The notes: a model not told the origin generated them from the sequence alone. Shown: positions 25,919-34,835, counted from the stretch's first letter. The stretch is DNA of 64,000 nt from CAMYOC01 sp963704875 (GCA_963704875.1 CAVPIA010000007.1:148499-212498), one strand, 5' to 3'. Program-made: numbers and translations.

Positions 25919-27391
25919 TCAGTCGGGCAGGAAATGCTTCAGAACCAGCAACACCCAGGCGGAAACCAGGGCGATACAGATCAGGTTGAGCCAGATGCCC
26001 GCGCGCATCATGTCGCGGATGCCGACATGACCGCTGCCAAACACGATGGCGTTCGGCGGCGTTGCCACAGGCAACATAAAGGCGCAGCTGGCAGACACAG
26101 CCGCCGCTGTCGCCAGCAACATCGGAGGCAATCCGACGCCCTCGGAAACTGCGGCAAATATCGGCACCATCGCCGCGGTCGTGGCAGTGTTGCTGGTCAA
26201 CTCAGTCAGAAACACCATCAGGCTGGTGGCCAGAATCACCAGCAACACCGGGGATAGATGGTGATAGTCACTCAACTGCTGGCCGAGAAAGTCACTAACC
26301 CCCTGTTCCTGCATGGCGGCAGCCAGCGTAAGGCCGCCCCCAAACAGCAACAACAAGCCCCAGGGCACTCTTTTCATCGAATCCCAGTCCATGACCCGGC
26401 GACCATCACCTGCGGGGAGAAGAAATAACACGACGGCTGCAAGCATGGCGATACCGGTGTCGTTCAGATTCGCCAACGGGCGGTAGCCGGAAAACTCCAT
26501 ATGGTTGAGCAACGGCCGCGTTATCCAGAGCCCGGCCGCGCTCAAAAACACCAACAGAGTCCAACGCTCACCGGTGTTCATCGACGAGGGCATTTCTGCC
26601 AGACCGGCGTCACCGGCGAGCCTGTAGCCGACGCAATTGAACAGGACCCGGGTAAGCAACAGCCAGATCAGGCACAACAGGACGAGCACCAATGGCAGGG
26701 CAACCGCCATCCATTGCGCAAACCCGATGTGCACACCAAGCTGATCACGGGCAAACGACGCCAGAAACAGGTTCGGCGGGGTACCGATCAGGGTACCAAT
26801 GCCGCCGACAGACGCGCTATAAGCGATGCCAAGCAGCAATGCCAGGCTAAACTGGCGGTCTGCAGGTTTAATGACCGCAGCATGGTGTCCCTGCTCCGTG
26901 TCACTGCGGTGGATGATGCTCAGCGCGATAGGCAACATCAGAATCGCGGTTGCGGTGTTTGAAATCCACATGCTCAGGAACGCGCTGACCAGCATGAAAG
27001 CGCCCACCACCTGATCGGCTCGATTGCCGACCATGCGCAGCGCACGCAACGCAATACGCCGGTGCAGGCCCCACTTTTCCGTTGCGATCGCGATTACGAA
27101 TCCGCCGAGAAACAAAAAAATCAGGGGATTGGCGTAAGGTGCGGCCGTTGCCCGTCCATCGGCGATACCCAGCAGAGGAAATAGAGCCAGCGGCAGCATC
27201 GCCGTGGCGAAAATGGGTATCGCCTCGGTCATCCACCAAAGCGCCATCCAAACCGCCATGGCTGCGGTAGCGCGGCCGCCGTGAGCCATTGCGGTCTCGG
27301 CTCCCAGCCACAAATAGCATGTCAGTCCCAGCAGCGGTCCTGCCGCCAGAGCGAATTGTTTGAACCAACCCGGGCGTGTTCCTTGATCCAC
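25919..27391 (-). CDS. DASS/SLC13-type sodium-anion symporter
   Basis: A 490-residue membrane carrier of the divalent anion:Na+ symporter family, which takes up dicarboxylates, citrate or sulfate. About eleven hydrophobic segments are visible. The two family signature loops are present: SMWISNTATAILMLPIAL and, near the C-terminus, TSNTATTAAMVPIF; each carries the SNT motif that coordinates sodium and substrate. CAFMLPVATPPNAIVFGSG is the end motif. I start at GTG 27391 because AAGGAGG precedes it by eight bases; the frame is open further upstream, but no better site is seen. The substrate cannot be chosen from sequence. It is divergent from the YkvA-like gene. Confidence 0.9.
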   Translation of the reverse strand: MDQGTRPGWFKQFALAAGPLLGLTCYLWLGAETAMAHGGRATAAMAVWMALWWMTEAIPIFATAMLPLALFPLLGIADGRATAAPYANPLIFLFLGGFVIAIATEKWGLHRRIALRALRMVGNRADQVVGAFMLVSAFLSMWISNTATAILMLPIALSIIHRSDTEQGHHAAVIKPADRQFSLALLLGIAYSASVGGIGTLIGTPPNLFLASFARDQLGVHIGFAQWMAVALPLVLVLLCLIWLLLTRVLFNCVGYRLAGDAGLAEMPSSMNTGERWTLLVFLSAAGLWITRPLLNHMEFSGYRPLANLNDTGIAMLAAVVLFLLPAGDGRRVMDWDSMKRVPWGLLLLFGGGLTLAAAMQEQGVSDFLGQQLSDYHHLSPVLLVILATSLMVFLTELTSNTATTAAMVPIFAAVSEGVGLPPMLLATAAAVSASCAFMLPVATPPNAIVFGSGHVGIRDMMRAGIWLNLICIALVSAWVLLVLKHFLPD

Positions 27392-27534
27392 CGCAATCGC
27401 CTCCTTGTCCCCGAAATCGGCGCCCACTCCGTCTCCTCCGAAGCTGGCACCCAGTCCTGAACAAGAATACCGCGCTATTGACGCTCCCGGGCGCACTGCG
27501 TACGCTTCCCGCAGCGAAGGAGCCGGAGACCCAA

Positions 27535-28095
27535 ATGAGCATGCGCGTCACTTTCGAAATCAGCGACAAGGACTTGCGCCACTTCCGCGAGTGCATGCAA
27601 AAGGCGCGCAATGCGGTCCGTGACGCCGACGAGAGCGACATCATTGATGCTGCTCGCGGGCTGTTCGAAGAGGTCGCCGGGGCCAATGCGCCCGCCTTCA
27701 TCCGCGATCGTGTGGCCCAGCTAGAAGCCATGGTCGCGATGTTGACTGACGATGACTGGGCCATGCCTGAGCCCGGACGCAGCCGGGTCCTGTGTGCCCT
27801 GGTTTATTTTTGTGATCCCGAAGACCTGATCCCCGACTCTATTCCGGGAATCGGCTACCTCGACGATGCGATCATGATCGAGTTGGTATTCCGCGAGCTC
27901 AAACACGAGATCGAGGGCTACCAGGATTTCGTAGCCTTCCGCAATAATTTTGCGACCAAATTGCGCGGCAGCGGTGAAGCGCGCAAGACCAGACTTGCCA
28001 ACAAGCGAGGCAAGTTGCTCGACCGGGTCGAGCGGCGCAACGCCAGCGAGATCGCGTCCGGGACCCGCAAGAAAGGCTTGTTTTCGCGCCGCTAG
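27535..28095 (+). CDS. YkvA-like (DUF1232) protein
   Basis: A 186-residue protein with the DUF1232/YkvA core CALVYFCDPEDLIPDSIPGI followed by GYLDDAIMIELVFRELKHEI. This DP-DLIPD-IPGIGYLDD pattern defines the family; no biochemical role is known. Here the core is preceded by a soluble helical part and followed by a basic C-terminal tail (KTRLANKRGKLLDRVERR). Unlike many members it shows no clear membrane helix. The start is ATG at 27535, since an extension upstream is proline-rich and unlike the family. ParA follows 99 bp downstream on the same strand. Confidence 0.82.
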   Translation: MSMRVTFEISDKDLRHFRECMQKARNAVRDADESDIIDAARGLFEEVAGANAPAFIRDRVAQLEAMVAMLTDDDWAMPEPGRSRVLCALVYFCDPEDLIPDSIPGIGYLDDAIMIELVFRELKHEIEGYQDFVAFRNNFATKLRGSGEARKTRLANKRGKLLDRVERRNASEIASGTRKKGLFSRR

Positions 28096-28194
28096 ATATC
28101 GCGCCCCTTGACGCGGACCCTGCCACTGCCGACACTTTGCTGCATAGCCGCATCTGCGGTCTGAATCCGTTTCCGACAGCAAGGGGTCCGTATC

Positions 28195-28974
28195 ATGCGC
28201 CGCGTGGTCTTTAACCAGAAAGGTGGGGTCGGCAAGTCCAGCATCGCGGCCAATCTCGCCGCCATCAGCGCCAGCCGTGGCATCTCCACCCTTTTGGTGG
28301 ATCTGGATCCCCAGGCCAATGCTTCCCAGTATTTGCTCGGCGCCGACTACGAGTCCAGCGACCGCAGCATCGGCGACTTTTTTGACGACTGCCTGAGTTT
28401 CCGGCTGCTTGAACGTGACCCGCTCGGCTACGTCGAAGAAACCGGTTTTGACGATCTCCACCTGATCCCGTCATCTCCGCATCTCAACGAGCTCGAGGGC
28501 AAGCTCCAGGCGAAACACAAGATCTACAAATTCCGTGAGTTGATGGACGATCTGTCCGCCCACTATCAGGCGGTATATATCGACACGCCGCCTGCATTCA
28601 ATTTCTTTACTTTATCTGCGTTGATCGCCGCACACGCATGCCTGATACCCTTCGACTGCGACGATTTCTCGCGTCGCGCTTTGTATCAATTGCTGGAGAA
28701 TGTGGAAGAGACACGCAGCGACCACAACCGTGAACTGCATGTTGAAGGCATTGTGATCAACCAGTTCCTGCCGCGCGCCAAACTCCCCCGGCGCCTGGTG
28801 GAGGAGCTTTGCCAGGAAGGCTTGCCGGTGTTGGAGACCCTTATCTCGTCATCGGTAAAGATGCGCGAAAGCCACGACCGTGCGGTTCCACTTGTTTATC
28901 TTGCGCCCAGGCACAAACTGACCGGCCAGTTCGTAGCCTTGTTCGAGGAGCTGCAAAACAAATCAGGGCCCTGA
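28195..28974 (+). CDS. Orphan ParA/MinD-family ATPase
   Basis: A 259-residue deviant-Walker ATPase. KGGVGKSS at residues 9-16 carries the signature lysine K9 of ParA/MinD dimers; LLVDLDPQANASQYLLG and VYIDTPPAFNFFTLSALIAA are the A' and B motifs. No ParB, no parS-like site and no known cargo gene are next to it, so it is not a plasmid or chromosomal partition pair by context. Such orphan ParAs may position other cargo, for example chemoreceptors or secretion machines. It is convergent with the pyrophosphatase gene with 16 bp between them. A weak promoter-like TTGACG lies at 28108-28113. Confidence 0.88.
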   Translation: MRRVVFNQKGGVGKSSIAANLAAISASRGISTLLVDLDPQANASQYLLGADYESSDRSIGDFFDDCLSFRLLERDPLGYVEETGFDDLHLIPSSPHLNELEGKLQAKHKIYKFRELMDDLSAHYQAVYIDTPPAFNFFTLSALIAAHACLIPFDCDDFSRRALYQLLENVEETRSDHNRELHVEGIVINQFLPRAKLPRRLVEELCQEGLPVLETLISSSVKMRESHDRAVPLVYLAPRHKLTGQFVALFEELQNKSGP

Positions 28975-28990
28975 CGATGTGCCGACGGAG

Positions 28991-29668
28991 CTAGTCTCCA
29001 CCGCGGATTCCGAACATTGCCGATTCGCTCTTCTGCAATGCGCGGCGATAATGCCCGTAGGAGTCTTCGTAATCGTCCATTGACGCGCGCACGACTTCGG
29101 CAGCGCGTTCCCGACCATAGGTGCCGGTGATCTTGATTGACGAGTCCATCGCGTCGCTCATTTTGTAGGTCCCGAAGTAGTGCTTTATCCGTTGTACCTG
29201 GATATCAGGAAGCTCTTCGAGTTCATTGACGTTGCTCCAGATGTAGTCGTTGCGCAGCACCGCGATAATCTTGTCGTCGGCTTCGCCATTGTCGAGCATC
29301 TGGATACCGCCGATGACCCGCGCGTCGAGCAAAATGCCACCACGATCGATGCGCCGTTCGCTGATCACACAAATATCCAGGGGATCGCCATCGGCCAGCT
29401 CGGCGCCAGGGGTCAGGTCGCGGACCCGGTCGCCGCAGAACGTCTGCGGGATAAATCCGTATAAGGCCGGCGGCTGCGCGGACGTTCGTTGCGGCCGATC
29501 GACGATCGTATAGCCGGTCTCTTTGTCCACTTCGTATTTGACCAGATCAAAAGGCGTGATCTCGATAAACGCGCGCACATCAAGCGGCGGGTTTGTGCCA
29601 GGCGACAAGCCATGCCACGGATGGGGTCGCCAGCCATGAAACTCGGGTTTGGGATCTTGGTTGGACAC
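28991..29668 (-). CDS. ppa: Inorganic pyrophosphatase (family I)
   Basis: Hydrolyses pyrophosphate to phosphate, pulling biosynthetic reactions forward. The metal-binding signature DGDPLDICV is present. Also seen are VKYEVDKETGYTIVDRPQRT near residue 45 and YIWSNVNELEELPDIQVQRI followed by HYFGTYK, both family I landmarks. The 225-residue length exceeds the E. coli enzyme (about 176) because of an N-terminal extension of about 30 residues and longer loops, so it belongs to a larger-subunit branch. It lies 20 bp after fabH on the same strand and could be cotranscribed. Confidence 0.9.
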   Translation of the reverse strand: MSNQDPKPEFHGWRPHPWHGLSPGTNPPLDVRAFIEITPFDLVKYEVDKETGYTIVDRPQRTSAQPPALYGFIPQTFCGDRVRDLTPGAELADGDPLDICVISERRIDRGGILLDARVIGGIQMLDNGEADDKIIAVLRNDYIWSNVNELEELPDIQVQRIKHYFGTYKMSDAMDSSIKITGTYGRERAAEVVRASMDDYEDSYGHYRRALQKSESAMFGIRGGD

Positions 29669-29688
29669 GTTCCTTACCTCGCTGGAAC

Positions 29689-30657
29689 CTAATAACGAAC
29701 CAGGGCCGAGCCCCAGGTAAATCCGCCGCCAAATGCCTCTAGCAACAGCATTTCGCCACGTTTAATGCGTCCATCACGGACCGCGACATCCAGCGCCATG
29801 GGTACCGAGGCAGTCGATGTATTGCCATGTTCAGCGACAGTCAGAATGACGCGTTCCATCGGCATATCAAGCTTGCGTGCTGTCGCCTGGATAATGCGTA
29901 TGTTGGCCTGATGCGGGATCAGCCAGTCGATATCCGATTTCTGCAACTGATTGGCTTCGAGGGTCTCGTCGACAATGCGACCCAGCGTGTTCACTGCAAC
30001 CTTGAATACTTCGTTGCCACGCATCTGGATGTAGTCACGGCGTGCATGGAAGTCTTCAGGTTTTTTTGACACGCCGGAAGGGAAAAACAGCAGGTCTTTA
30101 TAACGGCCGTCGGCATGGATGTGTGTGGAGATAATGCCCGGTTCGTCGGCGGCTTTCAGGACCACCGCCCCGGCGCCGTCGCCGAACAACACGCAGGTAT
30201 GACGATCGGTCCAGTCGGTCAGTTTGGAAAGGGCCTCGGCACCCACGACCAGCGCGGTACGCGCCGCGCCACTGCGGATAAATTTGTCGGCCACGCTCAA
30301 GGCATAAATAAACCCGGTGCAGGCCGCCTCAAGACTGAAAGCCGGACATCCATGGATATCCAGCCGGTCCTGCAGCAGACACCCGACATTCGGGAACACC
30401 TGGTCCGGCGAAGTTGTGCCGACGATCAGCAAATCGATCTCCTCGGGCCCGACGCCTGCGTCCTCCATCGCCCGCCTTGCCGCATGCTCGGACATGTCGC
30501 AGGTGGTTTCATCGTCAGCACATATATGACGTCGCTCGATCCCGGTTCGCGTGCGGATCCACTCGTCGGTGGTATCGACCATCTTCTCCAGGTCTGCGTT
30601 GGTCAGGACACGCTCGGGAAGGTATCGGCCCGTGCCGGCTATGCGGGAATAGATCAA
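29689..30657 (-). CDS. fabH: 3-oxoacyl-ACP synthase III (KAS III)
   Basis: Starts fatty acid synthesis by condensing acetyl-CoA with malonyl-ACP. The active-site cysteine is C113 in EAACTGFIYALS; the catalytic histidine lies in WLIPHQANIRII and the asparagine in EHGNTSTASVP. At 322 residues the length is standard. Its ATG overlaps the plsX stop by four bases, so the two are translationally coupled. In many gammaproteobacteria fabD, fabG and acpP follow fabH; here the pyrophosphatase gene follows instead. Confidence 0.96.
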   Translation of the reverse strand: MIYSRIAGTGRYLPERVLTNADLEKMVDTTDEWIRTRTGIERRHICADDETTCDMSEHAARRAMEDAGVGPEEIDLLIVGTTSPDQVFPNVGCLLQDRLDIHGCPAFSLEAACTGFIYALSVADKFIRSGAARTALVVGAEALSKLTDWTDRHTCVLFGDGAGAVVLKAADEPGIISTHIHADGRYKDLLFFPSGVSKKPEDFHARRDYIQMRGNEVFKVAVNTLGRIVDETLEANQLQKSDIDWLIPHQANIRIIQATARKLDMPMERVILTVAEHGNTSTASVPMALDVAVRDGRIKRGEMLLLEAFGGGFTWGSALVRY

Positions 30658-31679
30658 TGCGCATCCTCCGGAATCTGTTGTCTGGTCATCAATTCGCCGA
30701 TCTGCCCAGGCGCGTCTTTTCGGATCTCGATCAGCGCAGTTCGCAGCGCGTTTCGGAAAGCAACTTCATCGGCGCTCCCGTGGCTCTTGATCACAATGCC
30801 CTGCAAGCCTACCAGACTGGCACCGTTATACAGCCTCGGATCCAGTTTCGCCTGCAGGGAGCGCAACATCGGTTTCGCCACAAGCGTTGCCAGCTTCTGG
30901 CGCCAGGACTTTCCGGCCTCATCCTTTATCAACTGAAACAGCATTCGCACCAGCCCCTCCATGGTCTTCAACGCCACATTGCCGGTAAAGCCGTCTGTCA
31001 CGACGATGTCCACCCGCCCGGACATGATGTCATTACCCTCAACGAAACCGACGTAGTTCAGATCACTGGCCGTGAGTAGTTTTCCGGCCTCGCGTATCGC
31101 CTCGTTGCCCTTGTTGTCCTCGGTGCCGATATTTAGCAAGCCGACGCGCGGCCGCTCGACGCCGTGGAGTTCGGTGGCGATCACGGTGCCCATGACCGCG
31201 AACTGCAACAGCTGGCTGGGGGAGCAGTCTGCGTTGGCGCCCAGATCCAGCATCTGGGTATGGCCATGGCGAGCCGGGATAGCCGATATGATGGCCGGGC
31301 GATCAATCCCCGGCAGCGTCTTCAATACGAAACGCGATATCGCCATCAGCGCACCGGTGTTGCCGGCGCTCACGCAGGCGTGCGCCCGTCCTTGCTTGAC
31401 CAGGTTGATAGCCACCCGCATCGACGAGTCTTTTTTTCGCCGCAGGGCGTCTGCCGGCGCCTCGTCCATGCCGACGATCTCGCTCGCGGCGACCAGTTCA
31501 ACACGCGAACGCTGCCCGGACGGAAGCGGGCTGAGGAAGGGCGCAATCCGGTCAGGGTCTCCGACCAGAAGGATGGATACCCGGGGGTGTCGTTCGAGGA
31601 ACGCCAGGGACGCAGGCACGACCATCTCGGCCCCTGCGTCACCGCCCATTGCATCGATAGCGAGAACCGGCTGCTGCAT
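30654..31679 (-). CDS. plsX: Phosphate acyltransferase PlsX
   Basis: Makes acyl-phosphate from acyl-ACP for phospholipid synthesis (used with PlsY). The 341-residue product begins VLAIDAMGGDAGAEMVVPAS, the family signature. GALMAISRFVLKTLPGIDRP and IVVTDGFTGNVALKTMEGLV are other conserved segments. It is preceded by rpmF (54 bp) and overlaps fabH. The rpmF-plsX-fabH order is widely conserved. Confidence 0.96.
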   Translation of the reverse strand: MQQPVLAIDAMGGDAGAEMVVPASLAFLERHPRVSILLVGDPDRIAPFLSPLPSGQRSRVELVAASEIVGMDEAPADALRRKKDSSMRVAINLVKQGRAHACVSAGNTGALMAISRFVLKTLPGIDRPAIISAIPARHGHTQMLDLGANADCSPSQLLQFAVMGTVIATELHGVERPRVGLLNIGTEDNKGNEAIREAGKLLTASDLNYVGFVEGNDIMSGRVDIVVTDGFTGNVALKTMEGLVRMLFQLIKDEAGKSWRQKLATLVAKPMLRSLQAKLDPRLYNGASLVGLQGIVIKSHGSADEVAFRNALRTALIEIRKDAPGQIGELMTRQQIPEDAH

Positions 31680-31733
31680 TCCCGGTGCTCCGGTTGCGCG
31701 GCGCGACCGCCAGGCGGCGCCGCTCTCAATACT

Positions 31734-31931
31734 CTAGTTTTCTTCGTCTTCCGCCACAGGCGCCGTGGCCACTACTTTGCGTCCACGGTAGAAGCCGTCA
31801 GCGCTGACGTGGTGACGGCGATGCAGCTCGCCGGTCTTCGGTTCGATCGACACCGCCGGCTTCTTCAAGGCGTCATGCGAACGACGCATGTCGCGCCGCG
31901 CCGAACTTTTCCGATTCTGTTGTACAGCCAT
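31734..31931 (-). CDS. rpmF: 50S ribosomal protein L32
   Basis: A 65-residue basic ribosomal protein beginning MAVQQNRKSSARRDMRRSHD, the typical L32 start. The tail HHVSADGFYRGRKVV is also conserved. It is a few residues longer than E. coli L32 because of an acidic end (VAEDEEN). No zinc-binding cysteines are present, as in the C-minus form of L32. It lies between yceD and plsX, the standard position. Confidence 0.97.
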   Translation of the reverse strand: MAVQQNRKSSARRDMRRSHDALKKPAVSIEPKTGELHRRHHVSADGFYRGRKVVATAPVAEDEEN

Positions 31932-31975
31932 TTCAATCTCCTCATCCGGCTCGACGCAACAGCGTTCTGTCCGGT

Positions 31976-32509
31976 CTATCGTTTCAAATTCTTCAGAGCT
32001 GCGAAAGGACTCTCGGCGACAGCCGGCTCGTCACTTCGCTGTAGCGCGTCCAGCGTCCCGCGCAGCTCACCACAATCAGCCAGGTCTGTATGCATTGGCA
32101 CCAGCGGCGTTGCCAGCAGCAGTTCATCCTCAAGCAATTCGCCAAGGCGAACCGGACCGGCCGTCAGCGGCCAGGCCTCCATCCGCTCAGGCGCCAGCTG
32201 CTCTTCGCCTTCTGCGGTCACCGCCAGGCTCAGCGCCTGATCCACTTCCACCACCACCGTTTCCAGACAACGCTGGCACTGGAGTGGCAAACTGGCAGAC
32301 ACCCGACCGGTCACCGTGACCACGCCAGCGGCGCCTGCCAGAGGCGCCACCGAAACATCCACGCCGATTGCCCCGCCTGGATCCTCACCCGCCGCGGCTT
32401 CCGCAACCAACGCGGCGACACGCGGCCAGTCCCGGATCGGGACGCTAACACGCAACTCGCCCTGCACGGGCGCATCCGGTGAAAGAAGGTCCGTCAGGGC
32501 GAGCGGCAT
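31976..32509 (-). CDS. yceD: YceD family (DUF177) protein
   Basis: A 177-residue protein of the YceD/DUF177 family, linked in the literature to 23S rRNA accumulation and nearly always encoded ahead of rpmF. The family CxxC is present in LPLQCQRCLETVVVEVDQAL, and DLADCGELRGTLDALQ near the C-terminus is typical. A strong promoter ends only about 10 bases before the ATG at 32509, so the transcript would be leaderless or nearly so. It heads the yceD-rpmF-plsX-fabH operon. Confidence 0.92.
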   Translation of the reverse strand: MPLALTDLLSPDAPVQGELRVSVPIRDWPRVAALVAEAAAGEDPGGAIGVDVSVAPLAGAAGVVTVTGRVSASLPLQCQRCLETVVVEVDQALSLAVTAEGEEQLAPERMEAWPLTAGPVRLGELLEDELLLATPLVPMHTDLADCGELRGTLDALQRSDEPAVAESPFAALKNLKR

Positions 32510-32518
32510 AATCGGCGA

Positions 32519-32547
32519 ATATTATCCCGGATTGCTTTCACTGTCAA
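32519..32547 (-). promoter_or_regulatory. Strong candidate promoter of yceD-rpmF-plsX-fabH
   Basis: On the minus strand a perfect TTGACA (32542-32547), a 17-base spacer and TAATAT (32519-32524). It is the best sigma-70-type promoter I see in the window. With an initiation point near 32512, only about three bases would precede the yceD ATG. Confidence 0.75.
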
Positions 32548-32604
32548 AGTTGTGGTCCACTGCAATCCCTTGTTTTTTAGACAGAAGTCTCCACTCCTGG
32601 GCAA

Positions 32605-33216
32605 ATGATTGCGTCGACATCAACCAACTCGGTCCCGGCCCTGGTGCTTGCGTCCAGCTCGCCCTACCGCCGCCAGCTGCTTGATCGGCTGGGGCTGGAT
32701 TTCTCGGTAGATGCGCCACAGGTTGACGAGCGACCCCTGTCGGGGGAGGCGCCGGCCGTGCTGGTCGAGCGGCTGGCGCAGCTGAAAGCGCGCACTGTGG
32801 CGCATCGAAACCCCGGCGCTATCGTGATTGGCTCTGACCAGCTGGCGCTGCGGGACGACGAAGTGCTTGGGAAGCCCGGAACGGAGATAGCCGCGATAGA
32901 TCAGTTGAGTCGCTGCTCCGGCAAGTCGGTCGAGTTCCTGACCGCGGTGGCGGTGATCGACGGACGCCAATCAAAAGCAGAATGCAGGACTCATCTGGAT
33001 GTAACCCGGGTTGAGTTCCGAGCCTTGCAACCGGCCGAAATCAACGCCTATGTGGCTCGCGACAAGCCGCTGGATTGTGCCGGTGGATTTCGCTGCGAAG
33101 GATTGGGTATCGCACTTTTCAAGCGGATTGATTCCAGCGACCCGACGGGCCTGATCGGGCTGCCGCTGATCTGGCTCTCAACGGCCTTGCGCGAGCTCGG
33201 CGTCGACCTGCTCTAG
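32605..33216 (+). CDS. maf: Maf-like nucleotide pyrophosphatase of the YceF type
   Basis: House-cleaning nucleoside triphosphate pyrophosphatase. The start motif LVLASSSPYRRQLLDRLGLD, the segment VDERPLSGEAPAVLVERLAQ, GSDQLALRDDEVLGKPG and the end DCAGGFRCEGLGIALF match E. coli YceF (active on 7-methyl-GTP) more closely than YhdE. The neighbour yceD supports this. At 203 residues the length is normal. The last 39 bp overlap the 3' end of the convergent HAD gene, so both proteins use the same DNA for their C-termini. Divergent from yceD. Confidence 0.92.
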   Translation: MIASTSTNSVPALVLASSSPYRRQLLDRLGLDFSVDAPQVDERPLSGEAPAVLVERLAQLKARTVAHRNPGAIVIGSDQLALRDDEVLGKPGTEIAAIDQLSRCSGKSVEFLTAVAVIDGRQSKAECRTHLDVTRVEFRALQPAEINAYVARDKPLDCAGGFRCEGLGIALFKRIDSSDPTGLIGLPLIWLSTALRELGVDLL

Positions 33217-33870
33217 CCAGTCCGGGAGCCGCCCGACGCTGTTCAGGCAGGCGGCTGAAGCGAGCGTCCTGAGCCGGTCTTCTGAGTGGGCACCCCAGGT
33301 GATGCCCAGGCTTGCAACCCCGGCGGCATGCGCCATCTGCAGATCATACTCGGTGTCTCCGATCATCAGAGTCGCTTGCGGACGGACATCCAGTTCATCC
33401 ATCAACTCGCGAAGCATCTGTGGATCCGGCTTGGATCTGGTCTCGTCAGCGGTACGGCTTGCATCGAAGGCATCGCTCAGCCCGGTCCGCTGCAGATCGT
33501 GATCCAGGCCAGCCCGGCTTTTGCCCGTTGCGACCGCCAGGCTCCAGCCGCTGGCGCGCAGGCGACCGAGCGTATGTTCTACCCCCGGATACAACGCTGA
33601 ACGATCGCGCTCCCTGAGCACAAAGTGCTCCCGATAGCGGTCGACAAACGGCAGATACGAGCTGGCATCCAGTTCCGGAAACAAGGCGGTCCAGGATTCC
33701 TTCAAACCCAGACCGATGATGTCTCTGATCGCGTCCGAACTGCGCTCCGGCAGGCCAAGCTCGCGGATAGCGGCCCGGGCTGCCCGCACAATAGACGCGG
33801 TCGAATCCATTAGCGTGCCGTCCCAGTCGAAGACGAGCAACCGCAATTGCCGCCGGTCAGCCGGATTCAA
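33178..33870 (-). CDS. HAD-IA family phosphatase (phosphoglycolate-phosphatase-like)
   Basis: A 230-residue HAD-superfamily hydrolase. Motif I is FDWDGTLMDSTASIVRAARA, motif II lies in LAVATGKSRAGLD, motif III has the lysine in RSKPDPQMLRELMDEL, and motif IV is MIGDTEYDLQMAHAAGV. This resembles Gph and its relatives, but the natural substrate is not known. In Pseudomonas a HAD gene also stands next to rluC. Its start overlaps the rluC stop by four bases, and its end overlaps maf by 39 bp. Confidence 0.9.
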   Translation of the reverse strand: MNPADRRQLRLLVFDWDGTLMDSTASIVRAARAAIRELGLPERSSDAIRDIIGLGLKESWTALFPELDASSYLPFVDRYREHFVLRERDRSALYPGVEHTLGRLRASGWSLAVATGKSRAGLDHDLQRTGLSDAFDASRTADETRSKPDPQMLRELMDELDVRPQATLMIGDTEYDLQMAHAAGVASLGITWGAHSEDRLRTLASAACLNSVGRLPDWLEQVDAELAQGR

Positions 33871-34835
33871 CGCGGTGCCTCCAGCCGGTCGACGACCTCA
33901 CGCAGGTCCACGGGCAGTGGTGCGCTATACGCCCTCCACTCGCCGCTGCCAGGATCCTCAAACGCCAGCGCGTGCGCATGCAGGAACATACGCTTGAGCC
34001 CGAGTCGGGACATCTGACGGTTGAATACCGGATCGCCGTACTTTTCGTCGCCGGCCACCGGGTGACCGGCCGCCTCCGCCTGAACCCGGATCTGGTGGGT
34101 CCGACCGGTCAACAGACTCACTTCCATCAGTGTCGCTCGCGAAAAAGACTGCAGTGGCCGGAATCGACTGGCCGAGGCCTTGCCCTCCGCGCCTACCTCG
34201 ACATGACGCTCACCGTCACGCCGCTGGTGGGTGCTCAGGTGGTCTTCCAGCAGCACTTTGCCGAGCTGCCAGTCGCCGCGGACCAGGGTCATATAGTTTT
34301 TTTCCATTGAACCGGCCCGCAGCAGGACATGCAGGCTGCGCAAATAGCTGCGCCGCTTCGCGATCAGCAGACAGCCGCTGGTCTCGCGGTCCAGGCGATG
34401 GACCAGCTCCAGATAATGACAGTCGGGTCTGCTTGCGCGCAGCGCTTCGATTACGCCGTAGCTCAAGCCACTGCCACCATGCACCGCCATGCCTGACGGC
34501 TTGTCCAGCACCAGCAGCTGTTTGTCTTCGAAAATGACCCGGCTGGAAAGGTATTCGAGCGCCGCCGGGGAGGGCCTGGACCGTTCATCATCAGTCTTTG
34601 CGCTCAGCCGGACAGGAGGCACCCGGACCATGTCTCCGGGCTGAAGCCGATAGGCGGGGCCTATCCGGCCCTTGTTCACCCGCACCTCGCCTTTGCGCAG
34701 CATCCTGTAGATTCGGCTCTTGGGCAGGCCCTTGAGCTTTGTGGCAAGAAAATTGTCAATCCGCTGACCGGCCTGATCATCGCTGATGGTCACGAACTCT
34801 ACCGACACGTTTCGGTTTGTCTGCCCGGCAGTCAA
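33867..34835 (-). CDS. rluC: 23S rRNA pseudouridine(955/2504/2580) synthase RluC
   Basis: Modifies three uridines in 23S rRNA. An N-terminal S4-like domain (about 18-85: QRIDNFLATKLKGLPKSRIY) precedes the catalytic domain with HRLDRETSGCLLIAKRR, where the aspartate is the nucleophile, and GRTHQIRVQAEAAGHPVAGD. It is 322 residues long. The start is taken as TTG at 34835, six bases after an AGGGG ribosome site; a GTG nine codons inside is the alternative. It is divergent from rne, a conserved pairing. Confidence 0.94.
   Translation of the reverse strand: MTAGQTNRNVSVEFVTISDDQAGQRIDNFLATKLKGLPKSRIYRMLRKGEVRVNKGRIGPAYRLQPGDMVRVPPVRLSAKTDDERSRPSPAALEYLSSRVIFEDKQLLVLDKPSGMAVHGGSGLSYGVIEALRASRPDCHYLELVHRLDRETSGCLLIAKRRSYLRSLHVLLRAGSMEKNYMTLVRGDWQLGKVLLEDHLSTHQRRDGERHVEVGAEGKASASRFRPLQSFSRATLMEVSLLTGRTHQIRVQAEAAGHPVAGDEKYGDPVFNRQMSRLGLKRMFLHAHALAFEDPGSGEWRAYSAPLPVDLREVVDRLEAPR

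Noticed and set aside
31164..32240. 358-codon frame opposite plsX, rpmF and yceD
   Set aside because: Runs across three certain genes on the other strand; no family resemblance.
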